Positions 16,748 through 27,370 of a stretch of DNA of 64,000 nt are shown in pieces (the stretch's first letter is position 1; each line of letters opens with the position of its first letter). The stretch comes from JANRLL01 sp033762715. GTDB lineage: Bacteria > Pseudomonadota > Alphaproteobacteria > Rickettsiales > SXRF01. Position numbers and translations under genes: made by a program. The notes beneath the pieces are model-generated. The model was not told the origin of the DNA, did no database searches, and was given only the letters and a program-made list of their open reading frames with translations. The stretch lies in assembly GCA_033762715.1 (NCBI GenBank), contig JANRLL010000017.1, forward strand, positions 62,001-126,000, given 5' to 3'.

Positions 16748-18094
16748 TCAGGCGCGCCGCCAATCGGTGCTGCCGTCTGGTCTATCTTCTAATAAAATGC
16801 CTTTTTCAGCAAGGTTTTTGCGGATTTGATCAGCCTCAGCCCAGTTTTTGGCCGCTTTGGCCGCCTTACGTGCTTCAATTTGTTCAAGAATTTCAGCTTC
16901 GTCATTGGTAGCATTGCTTCTGAACCATTCATCAGGCGTTACCTGAAATAAACCAAGCAGACGGCCGTTTGTATAAAGGTCGTGCGGATTTGCTCCGTGC
17001 ATAAGAGAAATAGCGCTAGGAATATTAAGATCTCTACTTAGTGAGATAGCAAACATTGAAAGTGGTGAGACCGGTAACTCATCTGATCCAGGCTGTATTT
17101 GCTGCAAACGACGATACCAATAATCAAGCGTTTTCTGTGCGTCTTCTACCAGCTTATCCGACCAATCGAGTGGTTTGCGGTAATGAGCAGAGAGCAGCGC
17201 TAAACGAATCACTTCGCCTTTAATACCTTTATTTAGCAGGTCGCGCACGGTGATGAAATTGCCGAGCGACTTACTCATCTTCTCGCCGTTGACGGTCAGA
17301 AAACCATTGTGCACCCAATAGCGCGCGAAACTCGATTCCGGTGCTGCGCAACGGCTTTGCGCGATTTCATTTTCATGATGTGGGAACATCAAATCGGCGC
17401 CGCCACCGTGAATATCAAAACTGTCACCCAAATAGGTGCTGCTCATGGCCGAGCATTCAATATGCCAACCAGGACGACCTTTACCCCAAGGCGAATCAAA
17501 CACGCTAGAGGGATCATCATGCGCGTCACTTGGTTTCCACAGCACGAAATCACCCGGGTGTTTTTTATAGGACTCCACTTCCACACGTGCGCCGGCGACC
17601 AACTCATCGAGCTTGCGACCAGACAGCGCGCCATATTCTTTATAGCTATCCACCGCAAACAGCACATGGCCTTGCGACAGGTAAGCATGACCGCGCGCGA
17701 TCAGTTTTTCGATGATGGTAATCATCTGCGCGATATGGGCGGTGGCGTGCGGCTCTTTGGTGGGCGGCAAGCAGTTAAGTGCGGCAATATCGTCATGGAA
17801 GAACTGCTCGATACGCTGGGTGAGCGAGGAAATAGGCTCTTTACCCGCGATAGCAGCGGCGTTGATTTTATCATCGACATCGGTGATGTTGCGGACATAT
17901 CTGACATGCGCTTGGCCATAACGATGCATGAGCAATCGGTACAACACATCATACACCACGACCGAGCGCGCATTGCCCAAATGCGGCCGGTCATAGACGG
18001 TCGGCCCGCACACATACATGCGTATGTTTTTATCATCAGCCGGAGTAAAAGATTCGGTTTTGCGCGTGAGGGTATTGTAGAAAGAAATGGTCAT
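16748..18094 (-). CDS. cysS: CysS, cysteinyl-tRNA synthetase
   Basis: Class I synthetase that charges tRNA-Cys. The 448-residue protein contains MYVCGPTVYDRPHLGNARS (zinc-binding Cys and HIGH-type motif) near residue 25. The further zinc ligands are in WHIECSAMS and HGGGADLMFPHHENEIAQS, and the KMSKS loop is EKMSKSLGNF (~270). The start overlaps the gltX stop by four bases (ATGA), so translation is coupled. The length is normal and no key motif is missing. Confidence 0.98.
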   Translation of the reverse strand: MTISFYNTLTRKTESFTPADDKNIRMYVCGPTVYDRPHLGNARSVVVYDVLYRLLMHRYGQAHVRYVRNITDVDDKINAAAIAGKEPISSLTQRIEQFFHDDIAALNCLPPTKEPHATAHIAQMITIIEKLIARGHAYLSQGHVLFAVDSYKEYGALSGRKLDELVAGARVEVESYKKHPGDFVLWKPSDAHDDPSSVFDSPWGKGRPGWHIECSAMSSTYLGDSFDIHGGGADLMFPHHENEIAQSRCAAPESSFARYWVHNGFLTVNGEKMSKSLGNFITVRDLLNKGIKGEVIRLALLSAHYRKPLDWSDKLVEDAQKTLDYWYRRLQQIQPGSDELPVSPLSMFAISLSRDLNIPSAISLMHGANPHDLYTNGRLLGLFQVTPDEWFRSNATNDEAEILEQIEARKAAKAAKNWAEADQIRKNLAEKGILLEDRPDGSTDWRRA

Positions 18095-19407
18095 GCGGAT
18101 AAGCGGGCGACAACTTTTTCACGGCCAAGCAGTGGCAAAAGTTTTTTGAGCTCCGGTCCGTGCTCCATGCCCGTCAGTGCCTGGCGAATCGGCATGAACA
18201 AGGTTTTACCTTTGCGCTCGGTCGTGGGTTTCACGCTCGCAAGCCACGCGTCATAGGTCGCCTCATCCCAGGGAGCAGGCGGCAAATGCGCGATGGTGGA
18301 TTTTACAAAATCGGCATCGTCAGCACTGAGTGTTGCGGTAACCGAGCCATGCACCATATCCCACCATTGTTTGGCCTCGCCAATATTTTTGATGTTGGCG
18401 CGAATGGCCAGCCAAAAGCTTTCATCCATGCTGCCGAGCTTGTCTTTGACGCTGGCAAAAGCCGTTTGATGCACCAATTTTTCATTCAGCTTTTCAAGTT
18501 CGGCCACATCGTAATTAGCTGGAGCACGGCCGAATTTGGCGAAATCGAAACCCTCAATCAGCGGCTGCATGTCGCTAAAGGCTTCGATCGCATCTGACGT
18601 GCCCATACGCGCGAGCAGCGAATTGATTGCCATCGGTAAAATACCTGCTTCACGCATCGAGCGTATGTCGTTGCCACCTAAGCGTTTCGAAAGCTCGCCG
18701 TCTTTGGTTTTGAGCAGCGCCATATGGGCGAAAATGGGCACGGCAAAACCGAGCGCTTCAAAAATCTGGATTTGCACGGCGCTATTGCTTACATGGTCTT
18801 CGCCACGAATCACGTGTGATATATTCATCTCGCCGTCATCGACCACCGAAGCCAGCGTATAAAGCGGCACGCCATCTTCACGAATCAATACGGGATCGCT
18901 CATATGGGTGGCTTTGAAACTGGCTTTGCCGCGAATCAAATCATTCCAGCTGAGTTCGGCGTCATTGAGTAAAAAGCGCCAGTGAGGACGGCGTCCTTCG
19001 CTTTCATACTTCTTTTTTTGCTCGTCGGTAAGCTTCAGAGACGCGCGGTTATAAATTGGTGGTAGTCCGCGGCTGGCTTGCATTTTACGTTGCACATCCA
19101 ACTCTTCGGCTGTCTCATAGCAGGCATATAAGCGCCCATCGGCAACGAGTTTTTCCGTCGCGATTTTATAACGGTCAAAGCGCTTGGATTGCAATTCGAT
19201 GCTGTCCCATTGCAGGCCCAGCCAACTCATATCCTCCATGATTGCATCGGTATATTCCTGGCGCGAACGTTCCTGATCGGTATCATCGATACGCAACAAG
19301 AAATGCCCGCCGGTTTTTTTGGCATAAAGATAATTCACCAGCGCCGTGCGCACGTTGCCGACATGCAGATAACCCGTAGGCGAAGGGGCGATACGTACTT
19401 TAATCAT
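18091..19407 (-). CDS. gltX: GltX, glutamyl-tRNA synthetase
   Basis: Class I synthetase that charges tRNA-Glu, and in many alphaproteobacteria tRNA-Gln as a precursor for the amidotransferase route. The start at ATG 19407 gives MIKVRIAPSPTGYLHVGN (HIGH-like site). The second class I motif is GELSKRLGG, of the SKR type common in the second alphaproteobacterial GluRS clade. The upstream extension to 19455 overlaps the preceding gene and has no homology. It overlaps both cysS and the hypothetical upstream gene by four bases. Many relatives have two gltX copies; the other, if any, is not in this window. Confidence 0.96.
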   Translation of the reverse strand: MIKVRIAPSPTGYLHVGNVRTALVNYLYAKKTGGHFLLRIDDTDQERSRQEYTDAIMEDMSWLGLQWDSIELQSKRFDRYKIATEKLVADGRLYACYETAEELDVQRKMQASRGLPPIYNRASLKLTDEQKKKYESEGRRPHWRFLLNDAELSWNDLIRGKASFKATHMSDPVLIREDGVPLYTLASVVDDGEMNISHVIRGEDHVSNSAVQIQIFEALGFAVPIFAHMALLKTKDGELSKRLGGNDIRSMREAGILPMAINSLLARMGTSDAIEAFSDMQPLIEGFDFAKFGRAPANYDVAELEKLNEKLVHQTAFASVKDKLGSMDESFWLAIRANIKNIGEAKQWWDMVHGSVTATLSADDADFVKSTIAHLPPAPWDEATYDAWLASVKPTTERKGKTLFMPIRQALTGMEHGPELKKLLPLLGREKVVARLSA

Positions 19408-19888
19408 GGGGTTACTCCTTGCGGCGCAGGAACGGTATTTTGTCTGTCGCACCATCCGAACCAGGCGCGGTAGGGAAGCCCTACGGGAACGTCTTTGATC
19501 GAGCCGTCATTATGGATGGCGTAATGGGTGTAGATACCATTGATGAGATTAATAGTGACTTGTTCTTTCAGCGTGCCATTAGGCTGTAGATTGCTCAGCG
19601 TGATCAAGGATTCAGACGATTCGGTTTTTTCATACGGATAGCGCTGTTCCTCGCCGTTAATCTCGATGACCTCTTGTGCTTTATTATCGTTGATACGGTA
19701 GGTAATGGTTTGCGGTGTCACCAGCGTGAGCATCGAGCGTCCAGTATCAAGCTTCAGCTTATTGGCAATGGTCAGGCATTCGTCTCCCGCGCATTTACTG
19801 CGGTAACGCTGACAAGAAAATACCATCTCGGCCTGCGCCATAGAGGGCAGGGTAGCGGTTGCAAGCAATAGCCAAATCAATCTACGCA

Positions 19889-19889
<1 letters not shown>
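19404..19889 (-). CDS. Hypothetical secreted protein between ppdK and gltX
   Basis: Unrecognised 161-residue protein. The ATG at 19889 overlaps the ppdK stop by one base (TAATG). It opens a typical signal peptide, MRRLIWLLLATATLPSMAQA, with predicted cleavage after AQA. The mature part is mostly beta-like with cysteines (SCQRYRSKCAGDECLTIANK) that could form disulfides in the periplasm. The longer frame to 20015 lies in ppdK and is not credible. It is embedded between metabolic genes and coupled to both, but its role cannot be stated. Confidence 0.75.
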
Positions 19890-22549
<2,660 letters not shown>

Positions 22550-22558
22550 GTCGTTTCC

Positions 22559-24724
22559 TTATCCTTCTATCGCGGCAAAACTGGCGATGCTATCCATGTC
22601 GGCTTTAATACGGGCTAGCAGGCGCAGGCGGTTTGCACGCAGGTCTTTATCATCGGCGTTTACCATAATCTTTTCGAAGAAATGGTCAACCACTGTACGC
22701 AGTAAAGCCAGTGATTTCATGGCTTCGGCGAATTTTTCGCCTTCCAGCAGGGGAGCCAATTGGGCCGCCGTTTTTTCCAGCGTTTGCGCCAACTCTTTTT
22801 CTTCTTTTTCTTTCAAGGCACTAGCTTGCAATTCACTGGATTTATAGCTGGTTTTGTCCTTTTTCTCCTCAATGGCCAGGATATTGGCGGCGCGCTTATA
22901 AGCAGCCAGTAAATTGGCCCCGTCATCGGTTGCCAGGAAGTCCTGCACGGCTTTGGCGCGGGCGACAATACGCACCAAATCATCATCGCCATTAGCGGTA
23001 GCCGCCTTAATCACATCATGGCGAATGCCCTGGTCTTTGAGCTGCACGCTTAGGCGGTCGATGAAGAACCCGTACAGCATGTCGGCCAAATCAGACGGTA
23101 TGACCTCTTCCAGATCGGTGGTGGCCGACTCATTGACGGTCAAATATTTGCCGACCTTATGCTCGGACGCGTCTTTCAGGCTTTCACCTACTTTTTTGGC
23201 CAGTTTTTCATGGGCGCTATGCAGCGCAATATTTTTACCAGGCACGCCCTCAAAGCAACTACGAAGCGGCAGGCGCACATTGTTTTCCAGAATAATGCGA
23301 ATCACGCCGAGTGCTGCGCGGCGCAGGGCAAACGGGTCTTTGCTGCCGGTGGGTTTTTCGCCGATGGCAAACATGGAGATAAGGGTGTCGAGCTTATCGG
23401 CAAGCGCCACGCAGACGGAAACCGGCGCATTCGGCACGCTATCACCTGGGCCTTGCGGTTTGTAATGATCGGCGATGGCATCGGCCAACGCATCAGGCAA
23501 TTTCTGGTGCTTGGCATAATAGCGGCCCATCACCCCTTGCAGCTCAGGGAATTCACCGACCATGCCTGAGACCAAATCGGCCTTGCACAGGCTTGCAGCC
23601 TGTTGCGTGAGTTTTTTATCCGCGCCTTTGATGGAGTCGGCAAGTTGCAGCGCCAGTTTTTCAATGCGCGCCACTTTATCGGCGATGCTGCCGAGCTTGG
23701 CGTGATAGGTGACGCTCGCCAGGCCTTTTGCCATCTCATCTAAGCTGCGCTTGCGGTCTTGATCCCAGAAGAAACGGCCGTCAGCCAGACGGGCACGCAG
23801 CACGCGCTCATTGCCGGCGATGATAAATTTCCCCTGGTCGTTGGTGCTGGTGTTAGCGGTAATTAAAAACTTGTCGGCGAGTGAGCCGTCCTTATTCAGC
23901 AGCGCGAAATATTTTTGGTGCGCGCGCATTTCCGAAATCAATACTTCCTTCGGCAGATCCATGTAGTTTTTATCAATCGTGCCCACCAGCAGATTGGGAT
24001 ATTCCACCAAGCCGGTCACTTCTTCGAGCAGGCCGATATCATCTTTGAGTGCCAGGCCAAGCTTGCCCGCGATGGTTTGTGCTTGCTGCAAAATAACGGC
24101 TTTGCGCTTCTCGCGGTCAGCGGTGACATGCGCTTTTTCAAGCGCGCTTTCATACTCGGCCGGATTGGCAACGGTGATTACCTCAGGGCTTAAGAAGCGG
24201 TGGCCACGCGTGGTGTTGCTTGCTTTGATGCCGGCAAATTCCACCGCAATCACCTTGCCATCGAAAGTGCACAAGATCGAATGCAGCGGACGCACCCAGC
24301 TTTGCTCGCCCGCACCCCAGCGCATGGATTTCGGCCAGGGGAAACTTGCCAGAATCGACTCAATCAGCGGTTTTAGAATATCGGCGGTGGCTTTGCCTTT
24401 TTGATGCACGGTTGCAAAATACACCCCGTCGCGCTGCTCTAACTGCTCGACTGCAAGACCGGTCTTTTTAAGGAATCCATCGAGCGCAGCTTGCGGCGCA
24501 CCAACTTTCGGGCCCTTGAGTTCGGTCGTCACATCCGGTTGCGCGGCGGGCAAATTTTTAGCCCATACTGTTACGCGACGTGGGGTTACAAAGGCTTGGA
24601 TGGTGACTGCGATACCGGCCTCAGCCAATTTTTTGGTGATGCTTTCATCCAAATGCGTCATCGCATCCTTCTGCATGCGCGCAGGGATTTCTTCGGAAAA
24701 CAATTCAAGCAGTAAATCAGCCAT
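22559..24724 (-). CDS. glyS: GlyS, glycyl-tRNA synthetase beta subunit
   Basis: Large subunit of the alpha2beta2 glycyl-tRNA synthetase; it handles tRNA recognition while GlyQ carries the catalytic site. The 721-residue product begins MADLLLELFSEEIPARMQ, the family N-terminus, at ATG 24724, which lies within the last codons of panD. The body has the GlyS-type segments RGHRFL and KADLVSGMVGEFPELQGVMG, and a C-terminal anticodon-binding-like helical domain. It is separated from glyQ by two unrelated genes (phzF and panD), an uncommon arrangement since glyQS are usually adjacent. Confidence 0.97.
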   Translation of the reverse strand: MADLLLELFSEEIPARMQKDAMTHLDESITKKLAEAGIAVTIQAFVTPRRVTVWAKNLPAAQPDVTTELKGPKVGAPQAALDGFLKKTGLAVEQLEQRDGVYFATVHQKGKATADILKPLIESILASFPWPKSMRWGAGEQSWVRPLHSILCTFDGKVIAVEFAGIKASNTTRGHRFLSPEVITVANPAEYESALEKAHVTADREKRKAVILQQAQTIAGKLGLALKDDIGLLEEVTGLVEYPNLLVGTIDKNYMDLPKEVLISEMRAHQKYFALLNKDGSLADKFLITANTSTNDQGKFIIAGNERVLRARLADGRFFWDQDRKRSLDEMAKGLASVTYHAKLGSIADKVARIEKLALQLADSIKGADKKLTQQAASLCKADLVSGMVGEFPELQGVMGRYYAKHQKLPDALADAIADHYKPQGPGDSVPNAPVSVCVALADKLDTLISMFAIGEKPTGSKDPFALRRAALGVIRIILENNVRLPLRSCFEGVPGKNIALHSAHEKLAKKVGESLKDASEHKVGKYLTVNESATTDLEEVIPSDLADMLYGFFIDRLSVQLKDQGIRHDVIKAATANGDDDLVRIVARAKAVQDFLATDDGANLLAAYKRAANILAIEEKKDKTSYKSSELQASALKEKEEKELAQTLEKTAAQLAPLLEGEKFAEAMKSLALLRTVVDHFFEKIMVNADDKDLRANRLRLLARIKADMDSIASFAAIEG

Positions 24725-25073
24725 TTTCCACCATGCTATTATTCTCACCCAAGATCAGCACTTTGGGCGTAAAGGTTTTTGCTTCATCCGGCGTCATCTG
24801 CGCATAGGCGATGATAATCACCACATCACCCGGGTCGACCAAATGCGCCGCCGCGCCATAGACGCCGAAGCGCTTGGAGCCTTTAGGCTCTTCGATGATA
24901 TAGGTGGTGAAGCGTTTGCCGTTATTGACATTGAGCACGTCGATCTGCTGGCCAGGCATCATGCCGGTTGCGTTCAGATAGTCGCGGTCGATGCCCATCG
25001 AGCCGTTATAATGCAGCTCAGAATGCGTCACGGTGGCGCGGTGAATTTTGCTATGGAGCATAGTAAGCATCAT
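24717..25073 (-). CDS. panD: PanD, aspartate 1-decarboxylase
   Basis: Makes beta-alanine from aspartate for pantothenate and coenzyme A. It is translated as a proenzyme that self-cleaves at Gly-Ser to form the pyruvoyl cofactor. The cleavage motif is HYNGSMGID (family YxGS), around residues 22-30. Downstream NATGMMPGQQIDVLNVNNG, KRFGVYGAAAHL and the DVVIIIAYA strand match. The 118-residue length is normal. The ATG at 25073 overlaps the phzF stop (ATGA), and the 3' end overlaps glyS by eight bases. No panB or panC is nearby. Confidence 0.96.
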   Translation of the reverse strand: MMLTMLHSKIHRATVTHSELHYNGSMGIDRDYLNATGMMPGQQIDVLNVNNGKRFTTYIIEEPKGSKRFGVYGAAAHLVDPGDVVIIIAYAQMTPDEAKTFTPKVLILGENNSMVENG

Positions 25074-25864
25074 GCGGCCAATTTTCCTTTCAGTGTGGTA
25101 ACGGCGCTGCCGGTAATGAGTACGCGATCACCCGCAAGCGTCACGTCCAATTCGCCGCGGCCTTTCGAGGCCTGGTAGGCGCGAAAAGTTTTTTTGCCCA
25201 GCTTCTCGGCCCAGTAGGGAGCTAAAAAACAATGGGCAGAGCCGGTGACCGGATCTTCGTTGATGCCCGCAGCCGGTGCGAAATAGCGCGAGGCAAAATC
25301 AAACCCAGCCGGCACGCCGGTTGCGGTGGTGACAATCACGCCTTGCGCTGCAAGCTTTTTCAGTTTCTTGAAATCCGGTTTGCAGGCGAGCAATGTTTTA
25401 TAGTCTTTCACCTCAACCAAAAAATTCGTGTCGTTGCGCTGGCAGGCGACAATCTCCACGCCTAGGGCATTGAGTGCAGCAGGCGCTTTCGCCGCCACGC
25501 CGGGCTGATTGGGGAAATTCAGCTCGATGGTTTTTTCCAACAGCTTCACCGGCAATGCGCCAGACAGGGTGTGGAAGGTGATGGTATCGCCGGTTTTTAC
25601 CTGGCCAGTTTGTTTGAGCACATGGGTAGCCGCCAACGTGGCATGCCCACAAAGTTTTACTTCGATATCCGGTGTGAACCAACGTAGATCATAATCACGC
25701 GCGGATTTTTGCACGACAAAGGCGGTTTCCGATAAATTCACGCAGGCCGCGGTATGTTGCATCTTCGCGTCTTGCGGAAACTGCTCGCACAGCATCACGC
25801 CTGCCGGATTACCGCGAAACGGTACGGAGGTAAACGCATCGATTATCCATACGTGGTCCATCAT
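25070..25864 (-). CDS. PhzF-family isomerase/epimerase
   Basis: Member of the PhzF/DapF-fold family, 264 residues with two similar alpha/beta halves. The N-terminal FTSVPFRGNPAGV motif and the general-acid segment NLSETAFV (Glu near residue 45) are conserved. The second half has GINEDPVTGSAHCFL. Family members include phenazine biosynthesis isomerases and many proteins without a known substrate; no phenazine genes are present, so the substrate is unknown. The ATG at 25864 overlaps the glyQ stop by four bases; an in-frame start at 25879 is possible. Confidence 0.88.
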   Translation of the reverse strand: MMDHVWIIDAFTSVPFRGNPAGVMLCEQFPQDAKMQHTAACVNLSETAFVVQKSARDYDLRWFTPDIEVKLCGHATLAATHVLKQTGQVKTGDTITFHTLSGALPVKLLEKTIELNFPNQPGVAAKAPAALNALGVEIVACQRNDTNFLVEVKDYKTLLACKPDFKKLKKLAAQGVIVTTATGVPAGFDFASRYFAPAAGINEDPVTGSAHCFLAPYWAEKLGKKTFRAYQASKGRGELDVTLAGDRVLITGSAVTTLKGKLAA

Positions 25865-26709
25865 TGCGTCTTGACCCATTCTTCGCAGCAGGCTTTAGCC
25901 AGCGCACGCACGCGTCCGATATAGGCCGCACGCTCGGTCACCGAAATCACGCCGCGCGCATCGAGCAGATTGAAACGGTGCGAGGCTTTGATGCATTGAT
26001 CGTAAGCGGGCAGGGGCAGTTTTTTAGCAATCAAGCTTTGGCATTCGGCTTCGGCATCTTCAAAATGACGCAGCAATTGTGCGGTGTCGGCATATTCCAA
26101 ATTATAGGCCGAGAATTCTTTTTCGTTTTGCAAAAACACGTCCCCATACTTAACGCCACGTCCGTTGAAGTCGAGGTCGTAGACATTTTCCACGCCCTGG
26201 ATATACATGGCCAGACGCTCAAGCCCGTAGGTGATTTCGCCGGAAACCGGTTTGCATTCGATGCCGCCTACTTGTTGGAAATAGGTGAATTGCGTGACTT
26301 CCATACCGTCGCACCAGACTTCCCAGCCCAGTCCCCAGGCGCCGAGTGTGGGTGACTCCCAATCGTCTTCGACGAAGCGAATATCATGCTTGGAGGGGTC
26401 GATGCCAATCATCTTCAAGCTTTCCAAATACAGCTCTTGAATATTGTCGGGCGAGGGTTTCAAAATCACTTGGTATTGATAATAATGTTGCAAGCGGTTG
26501 GGATTCTCGCCGTAACGACCGTCTTTCGGACGGCGCGAAGGCTGCACATACGCCGCATTCCATTCTTTTGGCCCCAATGCTTTTAAGGCAGTAGCCGGAT
26601 GGAAAGTTCCCGCACCCACTTCCATGTCATAGGGCTGCAAAATCACGCAGCCTTGATCAGCCCAAAACTGATGTAAGTTTAAGATGAGTTGTTGAAAGGA
26701 TAATGCCAT
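25861..26709 (-). CDS. glyQ: GlyQ, glycyl-tRNA synthetase alpha subunit
   Basis: Catalytic subunit of the tetrameric glycyl-tRNA synthetase. The 282-residue length and the motifs WADQGCVILQPYDMEVGAGT, AYVQPSRRPKDGRYGENPNR, WESPTLGAWGLGWEVW and ITYGLERLAMYIQ are diagnostic. It heads the long minus-strand run that ends with cimA. The 121 bases upstream are shared with the divergent sigma-factor gene and should hold promoters for both. Confidence 0.98.
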   Translation of the reverse strand: MALSFQQLILNLHQFWADQGCVILQPYDMEVGAGTFHPATALKALGPKEWNAAYVQPSRRPKDGRYGENPNRLQHYYQYQVILKPSPDNIQELYLESLKMIGIDPSKHDIRFVEDDWESPTLGAWGLGWEVWCDGMEVTQFTYFQQVGGIECKPVSGEITYGLERLAMYIQGVENVYDLDFNGRGVKYGDVFLQNEKEFSAYNLEYADTAQLLRHFEDAEAECQSLIAKKLPLPAYDQCIKASHRFNLLDARGVISVTERAAYIGRVRALAKACCEEWVKTQ

Positions 26710-26830
26710 AACTCTACTACGCCGGTTAACCGCTTTGTTAAGGAAGCCCTTTTTTAGCCTTTTTTATTGCTTATTCAACTGATAAAGATAGTGCCAAGGA
26801 TTTATCATCTCACAACGTCTTAATCATTAG

Positions 26831-27370
26831 ATGACCGATAGTCGCGACAAAGCATGGGTGAAGCAAGCGGTAAGCGGCAATAGTGCTGCTTTTTCGCAGC
26901 TTATCGAGGCGCATTATATGACGATATATAAGATTGCCTATAAATGGTGTGGCAAACGTGAGGATGCTCAGGATATTACCCAGGAAATCTGCGTTCGCCT
27001 GCCTGAAAAACTGTCGAGTTTTAAAGGTAATTCGACCTTTGTGACCTGGCTGTATCGCCTGACGATCAACGCCACCAAGGATTATTACCGCAAATCCGGC
27101 CGTATAGCGGGCCGCGAACTGGCCTTTACCGAGGGGTTTGACGTTGCATCCTCCGAAGTGCCCGCCGATGAAAAGCTGATGGCAGAGCAGGAATTTGCCC
27201 TGGTGCGGCAACTGCCTGAGGCCATATATGATGCGGTGCTGTTGGTATTTGCTGAAGGCATGAGCCACGGTGAGGCCGCACGGGTTTTAGGCTGCGCTGA
27301 GACCACCATCTCCTGGCGTATATTCCAGGCGCGGCGTTTATTAAAAGAGAGGGTGTCCCATGTCGGATAA
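26831..27370 (+). CDS. ECF-family RNA polymerase sigma factor
   Basis: Extracytoplasmic-function sigma factor of 179 residues with only the sigma2 and sigma4 domains. Region 2 (about residues 22-88) contains IYKIAYKWCGKREDAQDITQ, with the DAQDITQE motif that binds core polymerase, and TFVTWLYRLTINATKDYYRK. Region 4 (about 120-172) has the helix-turn-helix SHGEAARVLGCAETTISWRI. Its last 11 bases overlap the start of the vWA gene, so its activity is probably controlled by that membrane protein. No target promoter could be identified by eye. Confidence 0.94.
   Translation: MTDSRDKAWVKQAVSGNSAAFSQLIEAHYMTIYKIAYKWCGKREDAQDITQEICVRLPEKLSSFKGNSTFVTWLYRLTINATKDYYRKSGRIAGRELAFTEGFDVASSEVPADEKLMAEQEFALVRQLPEAIYDAVLLVFAEGMSHGEAARVLGCAETTISWRIFQARRLLKERVSHVG

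Noticed and set aside
17309..18256. A 315-codon open frame on the plus strand opposite cysS
   Set aside because: Antisense to a full-length, motif-complete cysS; its composition is that of an anti-codon shadow and it has no recognised domain.
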